The notes beneath the pieces are model-generated. The model was not told the DNA's origin. It was given only the letters and a program-made list of their open reading frames with translations, and searched no databases. From Amborella trichopoda (Eukaryota > Streptophyta > Magnoliopsida > Amborellales > Amborellaceae), in NCBI RefSeq assembly GCF_000471905.2, contig NW_006498220.1, forward strand, positions 415,816-479,815: a stretch of 64,000 nt of DNA, read 5' to 3'. The position numbers and the translations under genes are program-made. This document shows positions 1-10,720 of this stretch, in pieces; position 1 is the stretch's first letter; each line of letters opens with the position of its first letter.

Positions 1-350
1 TAGAGCAATTCGAAATTTGCAATGAAAAAGATTATCGAAAAGGAGTTGGGTGATTACTCACCCCTTTCAAATAACCAAATGAGGCATTCATGCCTCATAT
101 TTCAAAAGGAGTTAACGCCGAATGTGTAACATAAAATACTCCATTAACAGAAAGACCCTAGTGAGCCTATCTGTCCATACAAAAGACTGAGGGATTAGGA
201 AATGGAGAGTGATTTGTAGTCCCAAAATCAAGGTACAAGTGGAGCAGTTTAAAGGAAAAGTCCAATAAAGACTCAGCAACCATTGTCAAAGAGATTTTGG
301 ATGCCAACCTGGGTTAAGGAAAATCAAGGAAAGATGATCGAATTCTTACT
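1..350 (+). pseudogene. Tail of gag-spacer ORF, retrotransposon copy A
   Basis: This stretch matches 29819-30208 at nucleotide level, where the same sequence is the end of a long decayed ORF following a gag remnant. In copy A the reading frame is broken by stops and small indels. The encoded tail has no domain I recognise. It is the left-truncated start of copy A, whose gag lies outside the window. The match to copy B is direct observation; calling it a gag-spacer tail is inferred from B. Confidence 0.5.
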
Positions 351-1379
351 TGATCTAAAGGTGAGCTGCTAAAAAAAAACTAAAAAAAAAAAGGGGGCAC
401 CTTTTGACTTTTGTTCTTCCTCCCCATCTTCCTTTGTCACTGTTTTCTTCTTCAAAAGAAAAAAAAAACCGCTAACCTAAAAATCTAAAGGAACCCCAAG
501 CGTTGGAAAAAAGGCTACTGGGCTGAACAATCGAAAGGGACCTCGGAGAGATAAAAACAAAAAAAATCTGCTAGGCTTAAAATCTGAAAGGAACCCCAAG
601 CATTGGCAAAAAAGGTTACCGGGCTAAACACCCGAAAGGGACCCCGGGGTGATGAAAAAGAAGAAGTTCTCTCCTTCCTTCTACTCTCCCAAGCCTTTTC
701 TCTCTAAACTTCTTCTCTTCCTCCCCCAGAGTCAAAGTGGCGCTAAAAGAAAATCAATAAACATTAGCCTGACGAAGTATTGTTAAGAACCTAGATCTTC
801 TAAAACTTCGAAAGGTGAGTGGTGGAGGAACAAAATTGGAAATCCAAAGAGATTCTGAACACTCAAGGGTGGTATCCTGTATTTTCAAGACTCTGTTTCG
901 CTCGAAACTCTAGAGAACTCTCCTTGAATTACAATACAAGAGCTGAGGTTGGAAGATAAAGAAATACTTGATGATTCCTCGTCTCGAATATTCAAGCAAG
1001 GATTCGATACACTTACATAGGGACCACCAAAGGGGCCACAGGTGGCAAAACTGTAACGCTCGTCCCTTTTAAAAACGCTTTTTCAATCTGTTTGTTAAAA
1101 CCCTCAATTTCCAAAACCCTTTTAGAAATCACTTGCTCCATCACTACAAGAGGTTAAACTGTTAATCGATCTGGCCTCGTTCTCAAAATCCAACTTCCTA
1201 CGCCTGTTATGAAGGTTTCAAACTAGTCAGACACTCTGTATAAGTATAACTACTAACTACCACATATCAGAGATGGGTGAACCTCGACAATGACAATATT
1301 GGCTAGTCTGGGAGCGTTTTTCTCTCGACTGGATCCCCTGAGGCTAAATGAGGCAATCTCATCCCCATGTGTGCGTATG
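351..1379 (+). other. Noncoding tract of copy A (3' UTR-like)
   Basis: It is collinear with 30205-31235 of copy B. It begins at a splice-donor-like AAGGTGAGC next to an A-rich run, then has C/T-rich and A-rich stretches. No sustained ORF is present. Its position after the gag-spacer tail and before a tandem array fits the variable noncoding zone that Tat-lineage elements carry near the 3' LTR. An intron, as in Ogre elements, is the alternative reading. Confidence 0.5.
476..655 (+). repeat. Two-unit tandem duplication (about 108 bp)
   Basis: Two adjacent units each contain GGAACCCCAAGC, a CTACTGGGCTGAAC-like block and GAAAGGGACC, followed by A-rich spacers. The same pair occurs at 30325-30508 in copy B, so the duplication predates the separation of A and B. 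Confidence 0.6.
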
Positions 1380-2400
1380 ATGTCCCAAAGTCCAATTCAG
1401 AAAAACATCAAACTCGTACGATGTAAAAAATCGAAGACAGGATAAACGTCAAACTCGTGCGACATTAAGGAGCTGAGACAAGAAAAAAAAAACACAAACT
1501 CGTGCAATATTAAAGAGCCAAGACAGGAAAAATGTCAAACTCGTGCGACGTTAAAGAGCCGAGACAAGAAAAATGTCAAACACCTGTGATGTTAAAGAGC
1601 CTAGACAGGAAATATGTCAAACTTGTGCGACATAAAAATGTCGAGGCAGATATCATCTACCCCCGTATGACGTGAAAGGTCGGGTGTATTCAGGGCACAA
1701 CCACCTTATTTAAATGGAATGACATGAAACTCGTACGACGTAAAAAAAACGATGCAGGTACCGTCTATCCCTGTATGACGTGAAAGGTCGAGTGTATTCA
1801 GAGCACAACCACCCTGTTTAATGGAAAGACGACAAACTTGTGTGATATAATAGAGCTGAGACAAGTAACGTCTATTCTCATATGACGTGAAAATTCGGGT
1901 GTATTCAAAACACAACCACGCTGTTTAATGGAAAGACGTCAAACTCGTGCGACATAAAAGAGCCAAGACAGGTACCATCTATTCCCGTATGACGTGAAAG
2001 GTCAGGTGTATCCAGGGTACAACCACCCTGTTTCGATGGAAAAACGTCAAACTCATGCGACGTAAAAGAGCTGAGGCAAGTACCGTCTATCCCATATGAA
2101 ATGAAAGTTCAGGTGTATCTAGGGCATAACCACCCTGTTCGATGGAAAAACGTCAAAGTCGTGCGACGTAAAAGAGCCGAGGCAGGTACCGTCTAACCCC
2201 GTATGACGTGAAAGGTCGGGTGTATCCAGGGCACAAACACCCTGTTCGATGGAAAAACGTCAAACTTGTGCGACGTAATAGAGCCGAGGCAGATACCATC
2301 TAACCCCGTATGACGCAAAAAGGTCGGGTGTATCCAGGGCACAACTACCTTGTTCGACAGATTTCGTCTATCCCCGTATTGACGTAAAAGGGTCGGGTGC
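1380..2400 (+). repeat. 107-bp tandem array of copy A
   Basis: About five short units (roughly 45-55 bp) with the core CGTCAAACTCGTGCGACGT are followed by about seven long units of 107-109 bp. Long units add a second half containing CCCGTATGACGTGAAAGGTC and AGGGCACAACCACCCTGTT. Unit starts near 1937, 2046, 2153 and 2260 give the period. The homologous array in copy B is 31240-32250. Short ORFs read through the array are by-products and were not called as genes. Confidence 0.9.
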
Positions 2401-2869
2401 ATGGTCCATCGCTGCATGATGCTAAACTGCTTAAAAGGCTCTATGATTGCAAGAGTTAAAACTGCTAACCAACCTTGTTTTTCGAAATATCTTTCTCTTT
2501 TCAAAATTTTCACTATATGTCTTGTGTTTTTCAAAAACTTTAATTTCTTTGTTAAAATCGTAACATGTCATTGTTTCGGGTTTTATTTCAAGTCTTCCCC
2601 TACTTTCAAAAAAAATTGTAAAAAAAGTCTTAAAAAAATGAAGGAGCTTGGACACTCGTATATGATGATTACTGTGTCGCCGCGATTAGGTTTCTGGCGG
2701 CACCAACAAACACAGGTGCCAAAAATCTTAACAAATCTAATAAAAACTTAGATTTACTTCAAGAAAATACTTTCAAAGAAGTAAAAATACCAAACAAACC
2801 TGAAAATCCTATAATGGATGTTCCTAGTGATGAGCTAGACCCCTCTATCCCGGATCAAATAGGTGAGGA
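2401..2869 (+). other. Post-array conserved segment and deletion junction of copy A
   Basis: 2401-2653 matches 32249-32505 of copy B. From 2701 onward A matches B from 34708. The 47 bp between (2654-2700) have no counterpart, whereas B has about 2.2 kb there, including a complete-looking LTR. A short ORF crosses this junction (2401-2751), but it is not protein-like and is treated as chance. The segment shows that A has lost, or never had, the LTR present in B. Confidence 0.65.
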
Positions 2870-3990
2870 AACCGAAAGTGCTTCCGAGAAAGAAGAGCTT
2901 TGATTCCATGTTGAACAATTCAGATAGAAATTCGATGGCAACTCGACAGCTGTCGTCGAGGAGACATTGGATGTCAATCTGGGTTCCGAGGACAACTTGA
3001 AAATAAACAAGGTCTGAAGTTCCTTGTCATCCGAAGAATGAGATACGACGATAACCTTCCTCAAAGAATGCCGAGATGTCTTTGCTTGGTCTTACAGCGA
3101 CATTTCTAAACTTGATCCCACCCTAGTTGAGCATCACCTAAATGTACGGGACGAGGATAATCCTATTAAACAAAAGGATCGACAATTAAAGATGCACCTA
3201 GAACTTAAATCCAAGGAGGAAATCAACAAACTCTCAAAGGAAAATTTCATTGTGCCCAGCGATTATCCCGATTGGTTGGCCAATATTGTCGTTGTCCCCA
3301 AGAAGGACGACCGAATCCAAATGTTTGTCGATTTAGGGAACTGAAAAAGGCATGCCCAAAAGATGATTTTCCCTAGCCTAACATAGATGTCGTGGTTGAC
3401 TATACTACTGAACACGAGTTACTGTCATTTATGGATAGTTTCTCGATATATAACCAAATCTGTATGGATAAGGAAGACCAAATAAAAACATCCTTCCTTA
3501 TGCCATGGGGAACATATTGTAATCGAGTCATACCCTTTGGTCTCAAGAATGTCGGAGCAACCTACCAGAGGGTAATGACTGGCATATTTCATGACATATG
3601 CATATAAACGTGGAAGACTGTGAACAACATCATGGTAAAATCTAAGACTCGGGGTGACCACCAAGCCGACTTAAATTAGTCTTCGAGAGACTCTACAAAT
3701 ATCAACTCATACTCAACCCTCAAAAATGCGCTTTTAGAGTCTCTTCAAGAAAATTGCTGGGCTTCATCATTAGTCAAAGGGGCATCAAAGTGGACTCGTC
3801 AAAGATTCGGGCCATCACTGACATGCCGCCTCCCAACAACATAAGAGAAATATAAGGCCTACAAGGAAGAATACAAGTTAAAAGGCATTTCATATCGCAA
3901 TTAGCGCTTCAAATGGCTATTGAAAAAAGATATGTTGTTTGAATGAGATGAAAGGTGTTAAGAAGCTTTTGAATGAATAGAACATTACTC
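2870..3990 (+). pseudogene. Reverse transcriptase remnant, copy A (Ty3/gypsy, Tat type)
   Basis: Translation shows the pre-RT segment with VFAWSYSDI, a following LANIVVVPKKD block, then PFGLKNVGATYQR and a KLLGFIISQRGI block, in the order typical of gypsy RT. The catalytic YVDD box is degraded to TVNN (3617-3628), so both catalytic aspartates are gone. In-frame stops include one inside the DFP-PNID segment and one just before the catalytic box; both are shared with copy B. RT would copy element RNA into DNA in cytoplasmic particles, but this copy cannot. Protease is not visible upstream. Identity as gypsy RT is secure; Tat lineage follows from the second RNase H downstream. Confidence 0.88.
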
Positions 3991-4390
3991 GACCAATCCA
4001 CCGCTTATACATTTCTATGAAAAATAAGACCATGGGGGCTATGTTGGGACAATATGACGACCAAGACAAGGTCTAAGTAAAACCTTGGTTGACTATGAGA
4101 CTAAGCATACAGATGTTGAAAAGCTAAGACACTATATTTTATCACATACCATAAAACTCATCTCAAACATGGACCCTCTAAACTACATTATTGAAAAGCC
4201 GATCTCCAACAGATGGCTCGCAAAATGGCCTATGCTCCTAAGTGAGTTTGAAATCGACTATGTCACCCAAAAGTTAGAAAAGGGGCAAGCGATAGCCGAC
4301 CACTTAACGGAACATGCGCTCTCAGGCGATATGTCAATCAACACTGATTTACCTGATGAAAACCTCTTTAACATAGAGGATCCGACTTGA
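3991..4390 (+). pseudogene. RNase H (first) remnant, copy A
   Basis: The readable part is DVEKLRHYILSHTIKLIS, then EKPISNRWLAKWPMLLSEFE and KGQAIADHL, which is the C-terminal half of the gypsy RNase H and its connection. The N-terminal part (MGAMLGQYDDQ) is frame-broken, and about 50 bp present in B (SPPIPNKPLFLY region) are missing. The domain would degrade the RNA strand during reverse transcription. It continues without a gap into the second RNase H. Confidence 0.8.
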
Positions 4391-4830
4391 GAGCTACACT
4401 TCAATGGTGATAAAAATGAATATGGGGTAGGAGTGGGCAGGAGTGGGCATCATTCTATGCTCACTTGAAAGAATCTTCATTTCCACAATTGTAAGGCTTA
4501 ACTTCGCATGCACCAACAATGTAGCTGAACATGAATCCCTAATAACTGGGCTTGAAAGTGTTGTCGAACTCCTTGTGATTAGTCCAATTCAAGGGGTGTG
4601 GAAGGTACGAGAAGAACAATTAGTTCTCTACTATGCAAAGGGAGGGCGCTTGTTTAGAAATTTCAAAGAAATCACCTTCCAGCATGTGGCAAGGGTCAAC
4701 AACAGATTTGCAAACACCCTTGCCACTCTAGCCTCCATGGTTAATATCCCTCTGGGGGTAGATGTTAAACCCTCCTACGTCAGGCACAAACATAATCACT
4801 CTCTTACATAAAACAAGTGAAATTGAAGAG
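4391..4830 (+). pseudogene. Second (plant archaeal-type) RNase H remnant, copy A
   Basis: An ORF at 4443-4811 shows the CTNNVAEHESLITGLES motif and the C-terminal FQHVARVNNRFANTLATLAS block, which mark the extra RNase H known from Tat-lineage elements. A deletion removes the middle part that in B still reads VISDSLLVISQ. The C-terminal block has Asn where related proteins, as I recall them, have Asp (ADxLA), and B shares this. The presence of this domain is the main reason for assigning A and B to Tat/Ogre/Retand-type elements. Confidence 0.8.
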
Positions 4831-5029
4831 ATTGATGAAAGCAAAGAAGAAATGGGAGGGATCTTCGTCATAAATGAACAAGGCCAGGTAGAAGCCAAAC
4901 CCTAGCATAGTGATATACTCATCCTTCCAAATAACAATGAATACCCAGAATGGGAAAGTTTAAAGAGCAAGGAAAGCCTAAGGAGATTTTCAGTCAACTT
5001 TGTTGTCTGAGGGGACCAAGTTTATAAGA

Positions 5030-6110
5030 AATCCTTGAATGGAGTCCTTTTAAGATGTATCGCTTATCCAGAAATCGATAGAATTCTCACTGAAGCACAT
5101 AACGAAGGAGGACATCTCAGAGCAGTTGACCTCATCCAAAAAATTAGGTGTCAAGGATATTATTGAACTACCATGGCTGAGGACTATTAGAAGAACACGA
5201 AGAGTCGTCTCAAATATCAAATATATGGGAACCTCATTTACGTGCGTTCATGCCTCTAAATTTAACACCACCATTATGGCCCTTTACAAGGTGGGCCATT
5301 GATGTTATAGGAATGATATCACCTAGAGCATCAAATGGACAGAGGTTCATTCTAACCACCACTGAATACTTCACCAAATGAGTTGAAGTGGCCCCCTTTA
5401 CAAAACTTGAGGGACGGCATGTGGTGCGATTCCTTAAAAACAATATCATTTATCAATTTAGAGTCCTCGAAGCAATCATCACTGATAATGAGACGAATTT
5501 CAAAAATGATATCGTCACAAGGGTGTGCAAGAAATTTGGCATAACCCAGAAATTTTCCATACCCTATTACCCACAAGGGAACGACCAAGCAAAGGCCACC
5601 AACAAAGCCCTTCTCCGGATCATTGATAGAACCACAGAGAATGGGTAAGGCTGGCATGAAAATTTACAAGATGCCTTGGGGGCATATCGGATCGACATAA
5701 AAAAACCAACCAGCATGACCCCATATTCATTAGTTTATGACATGGAGGCGATCACACCTGTTGAAATCCATTTTCCTTCCCATAGGATACTTTCTCATCG
5801 CACTTTGGATATTGATGGAATACATGAAGCACGGTTAGCATCCTTTCTCACCCTAGATGAGAGGTGACTCAGAGCTTGCAATACCCATAAGCGCATCGAG
5901 CAAGCGTACTTAAGGAAGGTCATTCCCAGACAATTTCAAGTTGGCAACATGGCACTAAAGAAGATATTTCACTCATCCCCCAACCCACACCATTGGGAAA
6001 ATTCTCGGAAGGACCATTTGTGGTAACCAAGACAACTCTTATAGGTTAAGAAACCAAGATGGGTCAGAGATACCTGACCCTATCAACATCTTATAAGAAA
6101 TATTACCCAT
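5030..6110 (+). pseudogene. Integrase remnant, copy A
   Basis: The N-terminal zinc-binding region is present but frame-broken (HNEGGHLRAVDLIQKI, then a stop inside YY-TTM shared with copy B). The core reads WAIDVIGMISPRASNGQRF, AIITDNETNF and YYPQGNDQAKATNK. The third catalytic residue, Glu of the DDE triad, is Lys here (codon 5592-5594). The C-terminal part shows MTPYSLVYDMEAITPVEI and ends near KKYYP at about 6098, as usual for this lineage. Stops at several places make it nonfunctional. The following 70 bp are A-rich and end at the next repeat. Confidence 0.85.
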
Positions 6111-6169
6111 AGGGGGTACAAACACAAAAAAAAAGGGGAAACAAAAAAAATCACAAAAGAAAAAAGGTG

Positions 6170-7690
6170 AGGGTTTACTGGCTGCACACTATCCTTCAAA
6201 TGGGATTGGTTTGAAGACAATTAGACCCCATTTGACCTCTTAAAGATTCAAATAGGTGAGGGTTTACTAGCTGCACCCTGCGGTGCATAGGGGACAGCGA
6301 CATACTCTGCTTCATATCAGTATCACTCCCAAACCGTGAAGCAATTTGCGACAGTTTCAAAATCAAAGTTTGAGACAAGACGTACATCTTTCTTACAAAG
6401 CTAATTTGAAAGAATTTGGATTTTATTTGGTGGTTCAAAAATTCGTGCCAAACAAGGTGATAGTTCTGGATTTTATCAAAACGGCCCACAGCGACATACC
6501 TTCATAAAACGAAATATAACTTTCAATCTAAAAAGAGTTTCAAAATAGTTCCTACATGCAATAGCTCATTCAAAGATCTTTCAAATGGATATGGTTTGGC
6601 AAAAAATGAACTTCGTTTGGTTGGTTAAAATCAGTGATCAGAGTGGCACTAGTGAAAAATCCAGGAAAAATAATCAACAGTGATGTACGTTCTCATTTTG
6701 AAATATAACTATATTTTTGTAAAGAATTTCAATAGTGGGAAAAAACAAACATTTTACTAGACTCGTACATCCTTCTAATGGCAATGATTTGAGGTCAATC
6801 GGACCTATTTGACTATTTGAAAGCCTCTTCCAAGCACAAACATAATTCTGAAATTTCACAGTGGCATACAACATATCTCAAGAACACATTCCATGACCTT
6901 CATTTCATGGTGAGGAGCATGATAATAACCATTCTCTCACAATTCACACGCATAACATGAATTTCTTACATAATCTAAGAGTCATACATTCATTCTCAAC
7001 ATCGACCATTCTAATCACATATACTTTCATTGCTCATTTCACATGCATAAATCCCCATGCATCCTTATGACTAAAATGCAATGGTGATGTATCCACTTAC
7101 CTAAACAACAATGGTGTCCTCTCCACTTCTCTTCTCACAACTCTCACCCACCCAACAATGGCCGCCTACCAACAGTCACTTCTTCAAACCTTGCCTTAGA
7201 GAGAGAGATGAGATGAGGCAAAAATGAGTGGCGTGGGTTAGAGAGGAAGCTTAAGTACTCTTGAAGGTGGGGTGGCTGTCCAAGTGGCGCCAAAAGGCTT
7301 GCAAATCTGGACAAGTGGCTACAAGTCAACATGCACTCTCCAAGTGGCATTCACAACTCATGCATGCCAGAAACACGGGCGGCAGTGACCAGCTGGCGAT
7401 AGCCCACTCTTCACGCGACATTACCACTTGCGTGTCATGTGCCCTTCACTTCTTCGAGCTCTCTCTCTCTTCGCCGCATGCTTATTCCTTTTGTTGTGTC
7501 GTGCATCCTTCACATTGCCGCGCGCGCTTCCTCTTCGCCGTGCACACTTCTCCTGTGCCTACCTGCCACGAACACCATCGCCACACGACCTATAGCCACG
7601 TGACTCACACTGTCGCACACCCCATCGCTGTGTGACTCTTCTCTCCCTCTATAGTCGTGCGGCCCACACTCTACTTATCCTGCCGTGCAC
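6170..7690 (-). repeat. LTR-like direct repeat, left copy
   Basis: From about 6422 to 7385 this sequence matches 9563-10545 in the same orientation; 6170-6421 extends further than the right copy. It has no coding content. On the minus strand it has a strong splice donor (AG/GTAAGT, GT at 7099-7100) inside a region transcribed away from CTTAAGTACTC, and internal repeats of a GGTCAATCNGACC-like block. Length, noncoding character and paired direct copies fit long LTRs of an element reading on the minus strand, but I could not fix TG/CA ends or a target duplication. Confidence 0.5.
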
Positions 7691-8250
7691 TCAACCTGTC
7701 GAGATAGTCCTGGTCCTTACATGGACCATGGTCGTGCAGTTTAAAGTCATGCAATGAGGACCATGCAGTTTAATGTCATGCAATTAGACCTCCGCTGTAG
7801 TTTAGGGTCATATATTTTGAACCATGGCTGTGAAGTTTAAGGTCATGCAGCGTCGACCGTGGCTATACAGTTTAAGGTCATGCAGTGCAGACCAGGGCTG
7901 TGTAGCTTAAGGTCATGCAGCGTGGACCGGGGCTTTGTAATTTATGGTCATGCAGTGCGGACCGGGGCTGTGCATTGTAAGGTCATCCATCACGGAACTA
8001 TGCAGTTTAAGGTCATCCAGCATGGACCGGGGCTTTGCAGTTTAAGGTCATGCAGCGTGGACCGGGGCTATGCAGTATAAGGTCATGCAGCACGGACCGG
8101 GGCTATGCAGTTTAAGGTCATGCAGCACGAACTAGGGTTGTGCAGTTTAAGGTCATGCAGTGCGGACCGGGGGTATGTAGTTTAAGGTCATACTACTTGG
8201 ACCGGGGTGGTGCAGTTTAAGGTCATGCAGCGCAGACCGGTGTATGGGGA
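7690..8250 (+). repeat. 35-bp tandem array (GGTCATGCAG family), left
   Basis: About 14 units share the cores GTTTAAGGTCATGCAG and GGACCGGGGCT. The period is 35 bp in the regular part (about 7910-8240). It belongs to the same family as the larger array at 48530-49840. In both places the array lies upstream of a TATATAAGGGGG box in the plus direction. ORFs read from it are artefacts of the repetition. Confidence 0.88.
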
Positions 8251-8399
8251 CAATGTGACTCCACGGAGAATAGAGTAATAATTGGAGACTTGACTCCCTG
8301 AGGAGTGAGGCTGTGGTGCAGGGAATGAACTTCCTGAGGATGCCGGACAAAGGTCCAGATGGGAGTGTCGTGGCATGCGCATGGCATTAAGTTCTAGAT
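8251..8399 (+). other. Spacer between tandem arrays
   Basis: Unique sequence with a GACTCCCTGAGGA-like block, which also occurs after the 35-bp array at about 49880. No ORF or known element is visible. Confidence 0.4.
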
Positions 8400-8870
8400 G
8401 GCCCTCGTGGGGTTAGGCCCTTGATGAAGGTTGCACAACATTAGCCACTTGGTGAGGCGCACGTCGATAGCCTGTTGGTGAGGCGCGTACGGCGTTAAGT
8501 CCTCATGAAGCGCACGGTGATAGCTCCTTGATGAAGTGCGTGGTGATAGCTCCTTGACGGGGCACACGGCAATACCTCCTTGATGAAGCGCGGGGCGATA
8601 GCTCCTTAACGGGGCACGCGATGATAGTTCCTTGACAAGGCACGCGGTGATATCTCCTTGATGAAGGGTGCGACGATAGCCTCTGGGTGAAGTGCGTTGG
8701 GATAACTCCTGTTGAGGTGCACGATGATGGCTCTTTGATGAAGGGCACGACGATAGCCTATGAGCGAAGCACGCGGCAATAGCTCCTGACGAGGCATGCA
8801 GCAGTGGCTCCTTGACGAAGGGTGCTGCGATAGCCTCTGGGCGAAGCATGTGGTGATAACCCTTTCGAGT
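8400..8870 (+). repeat. 26-bp tandem array (GATAGCTCCTTGA family)
   Basis: Units alternate between GATAGCTCCTTGATGAAGCG-like and GATAGCTCCTTGACGGGGCA-like variants with a 26-bp period in the regular part (8520-8660), becoming irregular towards 8870. A related but more diverged array lies at 19090-19640 in the LTR of element C. A 199-codon ORF on the minus strand spans the array but consists of repeated low-complexity residues and is not a gene. Confidence 0.85.
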
Positions 8871-8970
8871 CTCGGGCTTGACCCGCCCTGGCCTGGACTT
8901 ATTGCAGTCTGAAGATGAGGACTGCAACGTATTTTTGAACTTGTGAGGGGTAGTTTGTGGCGTTGCTGTG

Positions 8971-8978
8971 TATATAAG
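8971..8978 (+). promoter_or_regulatory. TATA box, plus strand
   Basis: TATATAAG followed by GGGG and an A-rich tract. The same arrangement (GTGTATATAAGGGGG, then AAAAC and a C-run) occurs at 50909-50916, upstream of the PMD-like ORF. Conservation of the box and its surroundings at two loci makes a real plus-strand core promoter likely. Confidence 0.6.
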
Positions 8979-9562
8979 GGGGAAAAACTCCATTTTACTA
9001 TTTTACCGAAAGCTAAAAAAATTTACAGCGAGAGAAAGAGAGAGATCTGGAGTTTTCATCAAGAGTTTCTAGCTAAAGTTTCCTGGCCAAAATCAGCAGC
9101 ATACAGGCCTTCAGGAGTTTTATTTCTTTTTTGGCGAGCTTCAGCAGGTCGTGGGCCTTCGCACCATGTTTGTGAATGGTTTTCGAGGAGTGCCAAGGCT
9201 TCTCAAGCAAGAGACGGGGGCTACTCAGAGCTTCAGTGAGACTTTTCAGGTTAAACTGCTAGAGTTGTAGTGGTGTTTTTGTCGGAGTTCGAGTGCCTTT
9301 TTTAATAGTCCCCTGGCTAAAGGAGAGGTTGCAGAGAGGTCAGGGGAGCTGGCGATCCTCTGGTTATTGGAAGAAGAAGAAGGAGGAGCAGCAGTGGGCT
9401 CACTGAAAATGTAGTGGAATTCCGGTGAGTTTGCAGCGAATTGCTGAAAATGCGACAGAGCGTGGGATCGCAATCACAGAGGTCGCGAACGTCACTCAGG
9501 TGGGAGTGGCTCAACGCATGAAAACATGGAATCAGGAGAAAACCATGAAAGAAACTAGAATA
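8979..9562 (+). other. Leader-like noncoding region after the TATA box
   Basis: G/T-rich sequence with no sustained ORF. It resembles in style the start of the 50917-52611 leader: both go from an A-rich run into purine-rich sequence with short GAG/AGC-rich blocks. It ends abruptly at the right LTR-like copy, so what originally followed has been replaced. Confidence 0.35.
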
Positions 9563-10720
9563 AAATCATTTGGTGGTTCAAAAATTCGTGACAAACAAGG
9601 TGATAGTTTTGATTTTCATCAATACTGCCCACAGTGACATACCTTCATAAAGCAAGGTATAACTTTCAATCTAGGAAGCTTTTCAAAATAGTTTCCACAT
9701 GCAATCAAAGATCTTTCAAATCGCTGTGGTTTGACCAAAAATGAACTTCTTTCGGTAAATCCAGGAAAACAGTCAATAATTATATACCTTCCCATTTTGA
9801 AACATAACTTCATTTTTGTAAATAATTTCAGCAATGGGTAAAACAAACATTTTACTAGACTCGTATATCAATGGGGGTAGTTTGAGGTCAATCAGACCCC
9901 ATTTGGCTATTCAAAAGCCTCTTACAAAAACGTGCAACTTTTGGAATTTCATAGTGACATGCAACATGTCTCAAGCATACATTTCATGATCTTTATTTCA
10001 TGGTGAGGCACATGATAACAACCATTCTCTCACAATGTGAACACACACATAATCATGCATGGCATGCATTTCTTACATGATCTAAGAATCATGCATTCAT
10101 TCTTAACATTCACCATTATCATAGAACAAGAGCCCTAATTTCTAAATATAAAGGAGTAAGGATTTTCTTACATCACATACACTTTCATTCTCATTTTACA
10201 TGCATAAATTCCATGCATCCTTATGACTATCATGCAATGGTGATGGATCCACTTACCTAAACAACAATGGTGTCTTCTCCACTCCTCTCCTCACAGCTCT
10301 CACCCGCCCAACAATGGCTGCCCACCAACAGTCACTCCTGCCCACCTCGTGTCTTAGAGAGAGGAGAGAGAGAGAGAGAGAGAGATGAAGTAAGAAGGAG
10401 TGGCACGGGTGAGGAAGGGGGCTTAAGTACTCTTGGGTTGAGGTGGCTGGCCAAGTGTCACCAAAAGACTGTAAAATTTAGCATGTGGCACTCAATCAGC
10501 ATGCATATAACAAGTGGCATACACAACTCATGCAAGTCAGAGACACAGCCAGTGTTGCATAGAAATCCAACTGGTGCTGGCCACTTCTCCAACTCACCAG
10601 GCGCTGGGTCTTCCAATCGGCGTTGTCCACAACTTCAGCCTCCCCATCCTTCCATGTCTTCTAACTGGCCGGGAAAAGTCTGGGTTGTCACACTATCCGT
10701 GGTAATAGTAGCACACGACA
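9563..10720 (-). repeat. LTR-like direct repeat, right copy
   Basis: 9563-10545 matches 6422-7385 over almost its whole length, including the minus-strand splice donor (GT at 10255-10256) and the CTTAAGTACTC block. It is truncated on the left relative to the other copy. Similarity fades after about 10545. A 254-codon ORF (10267-11031) overlaps it but crosses GA-repeat and LTR-like sequence and has no recognisable domain, so it is not called. Confidence 0.5.

Noticed and set aside
2870..6110. An integrated plant pararetrovirus (caulimovirid) instead of a retrotransposon
   Set aside because: Integrase and a second RNase H follow RT, which caulimovirids lack, and LTR and polypurine tract are seen in copy B.
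8394..8993. 199-codon minus-strand ORF and overlapping ORFs
   Set aside because: It reads through the 26-bp array and consists of repeated low-complexity residues; no domain, no start context, and other frames are equally open.
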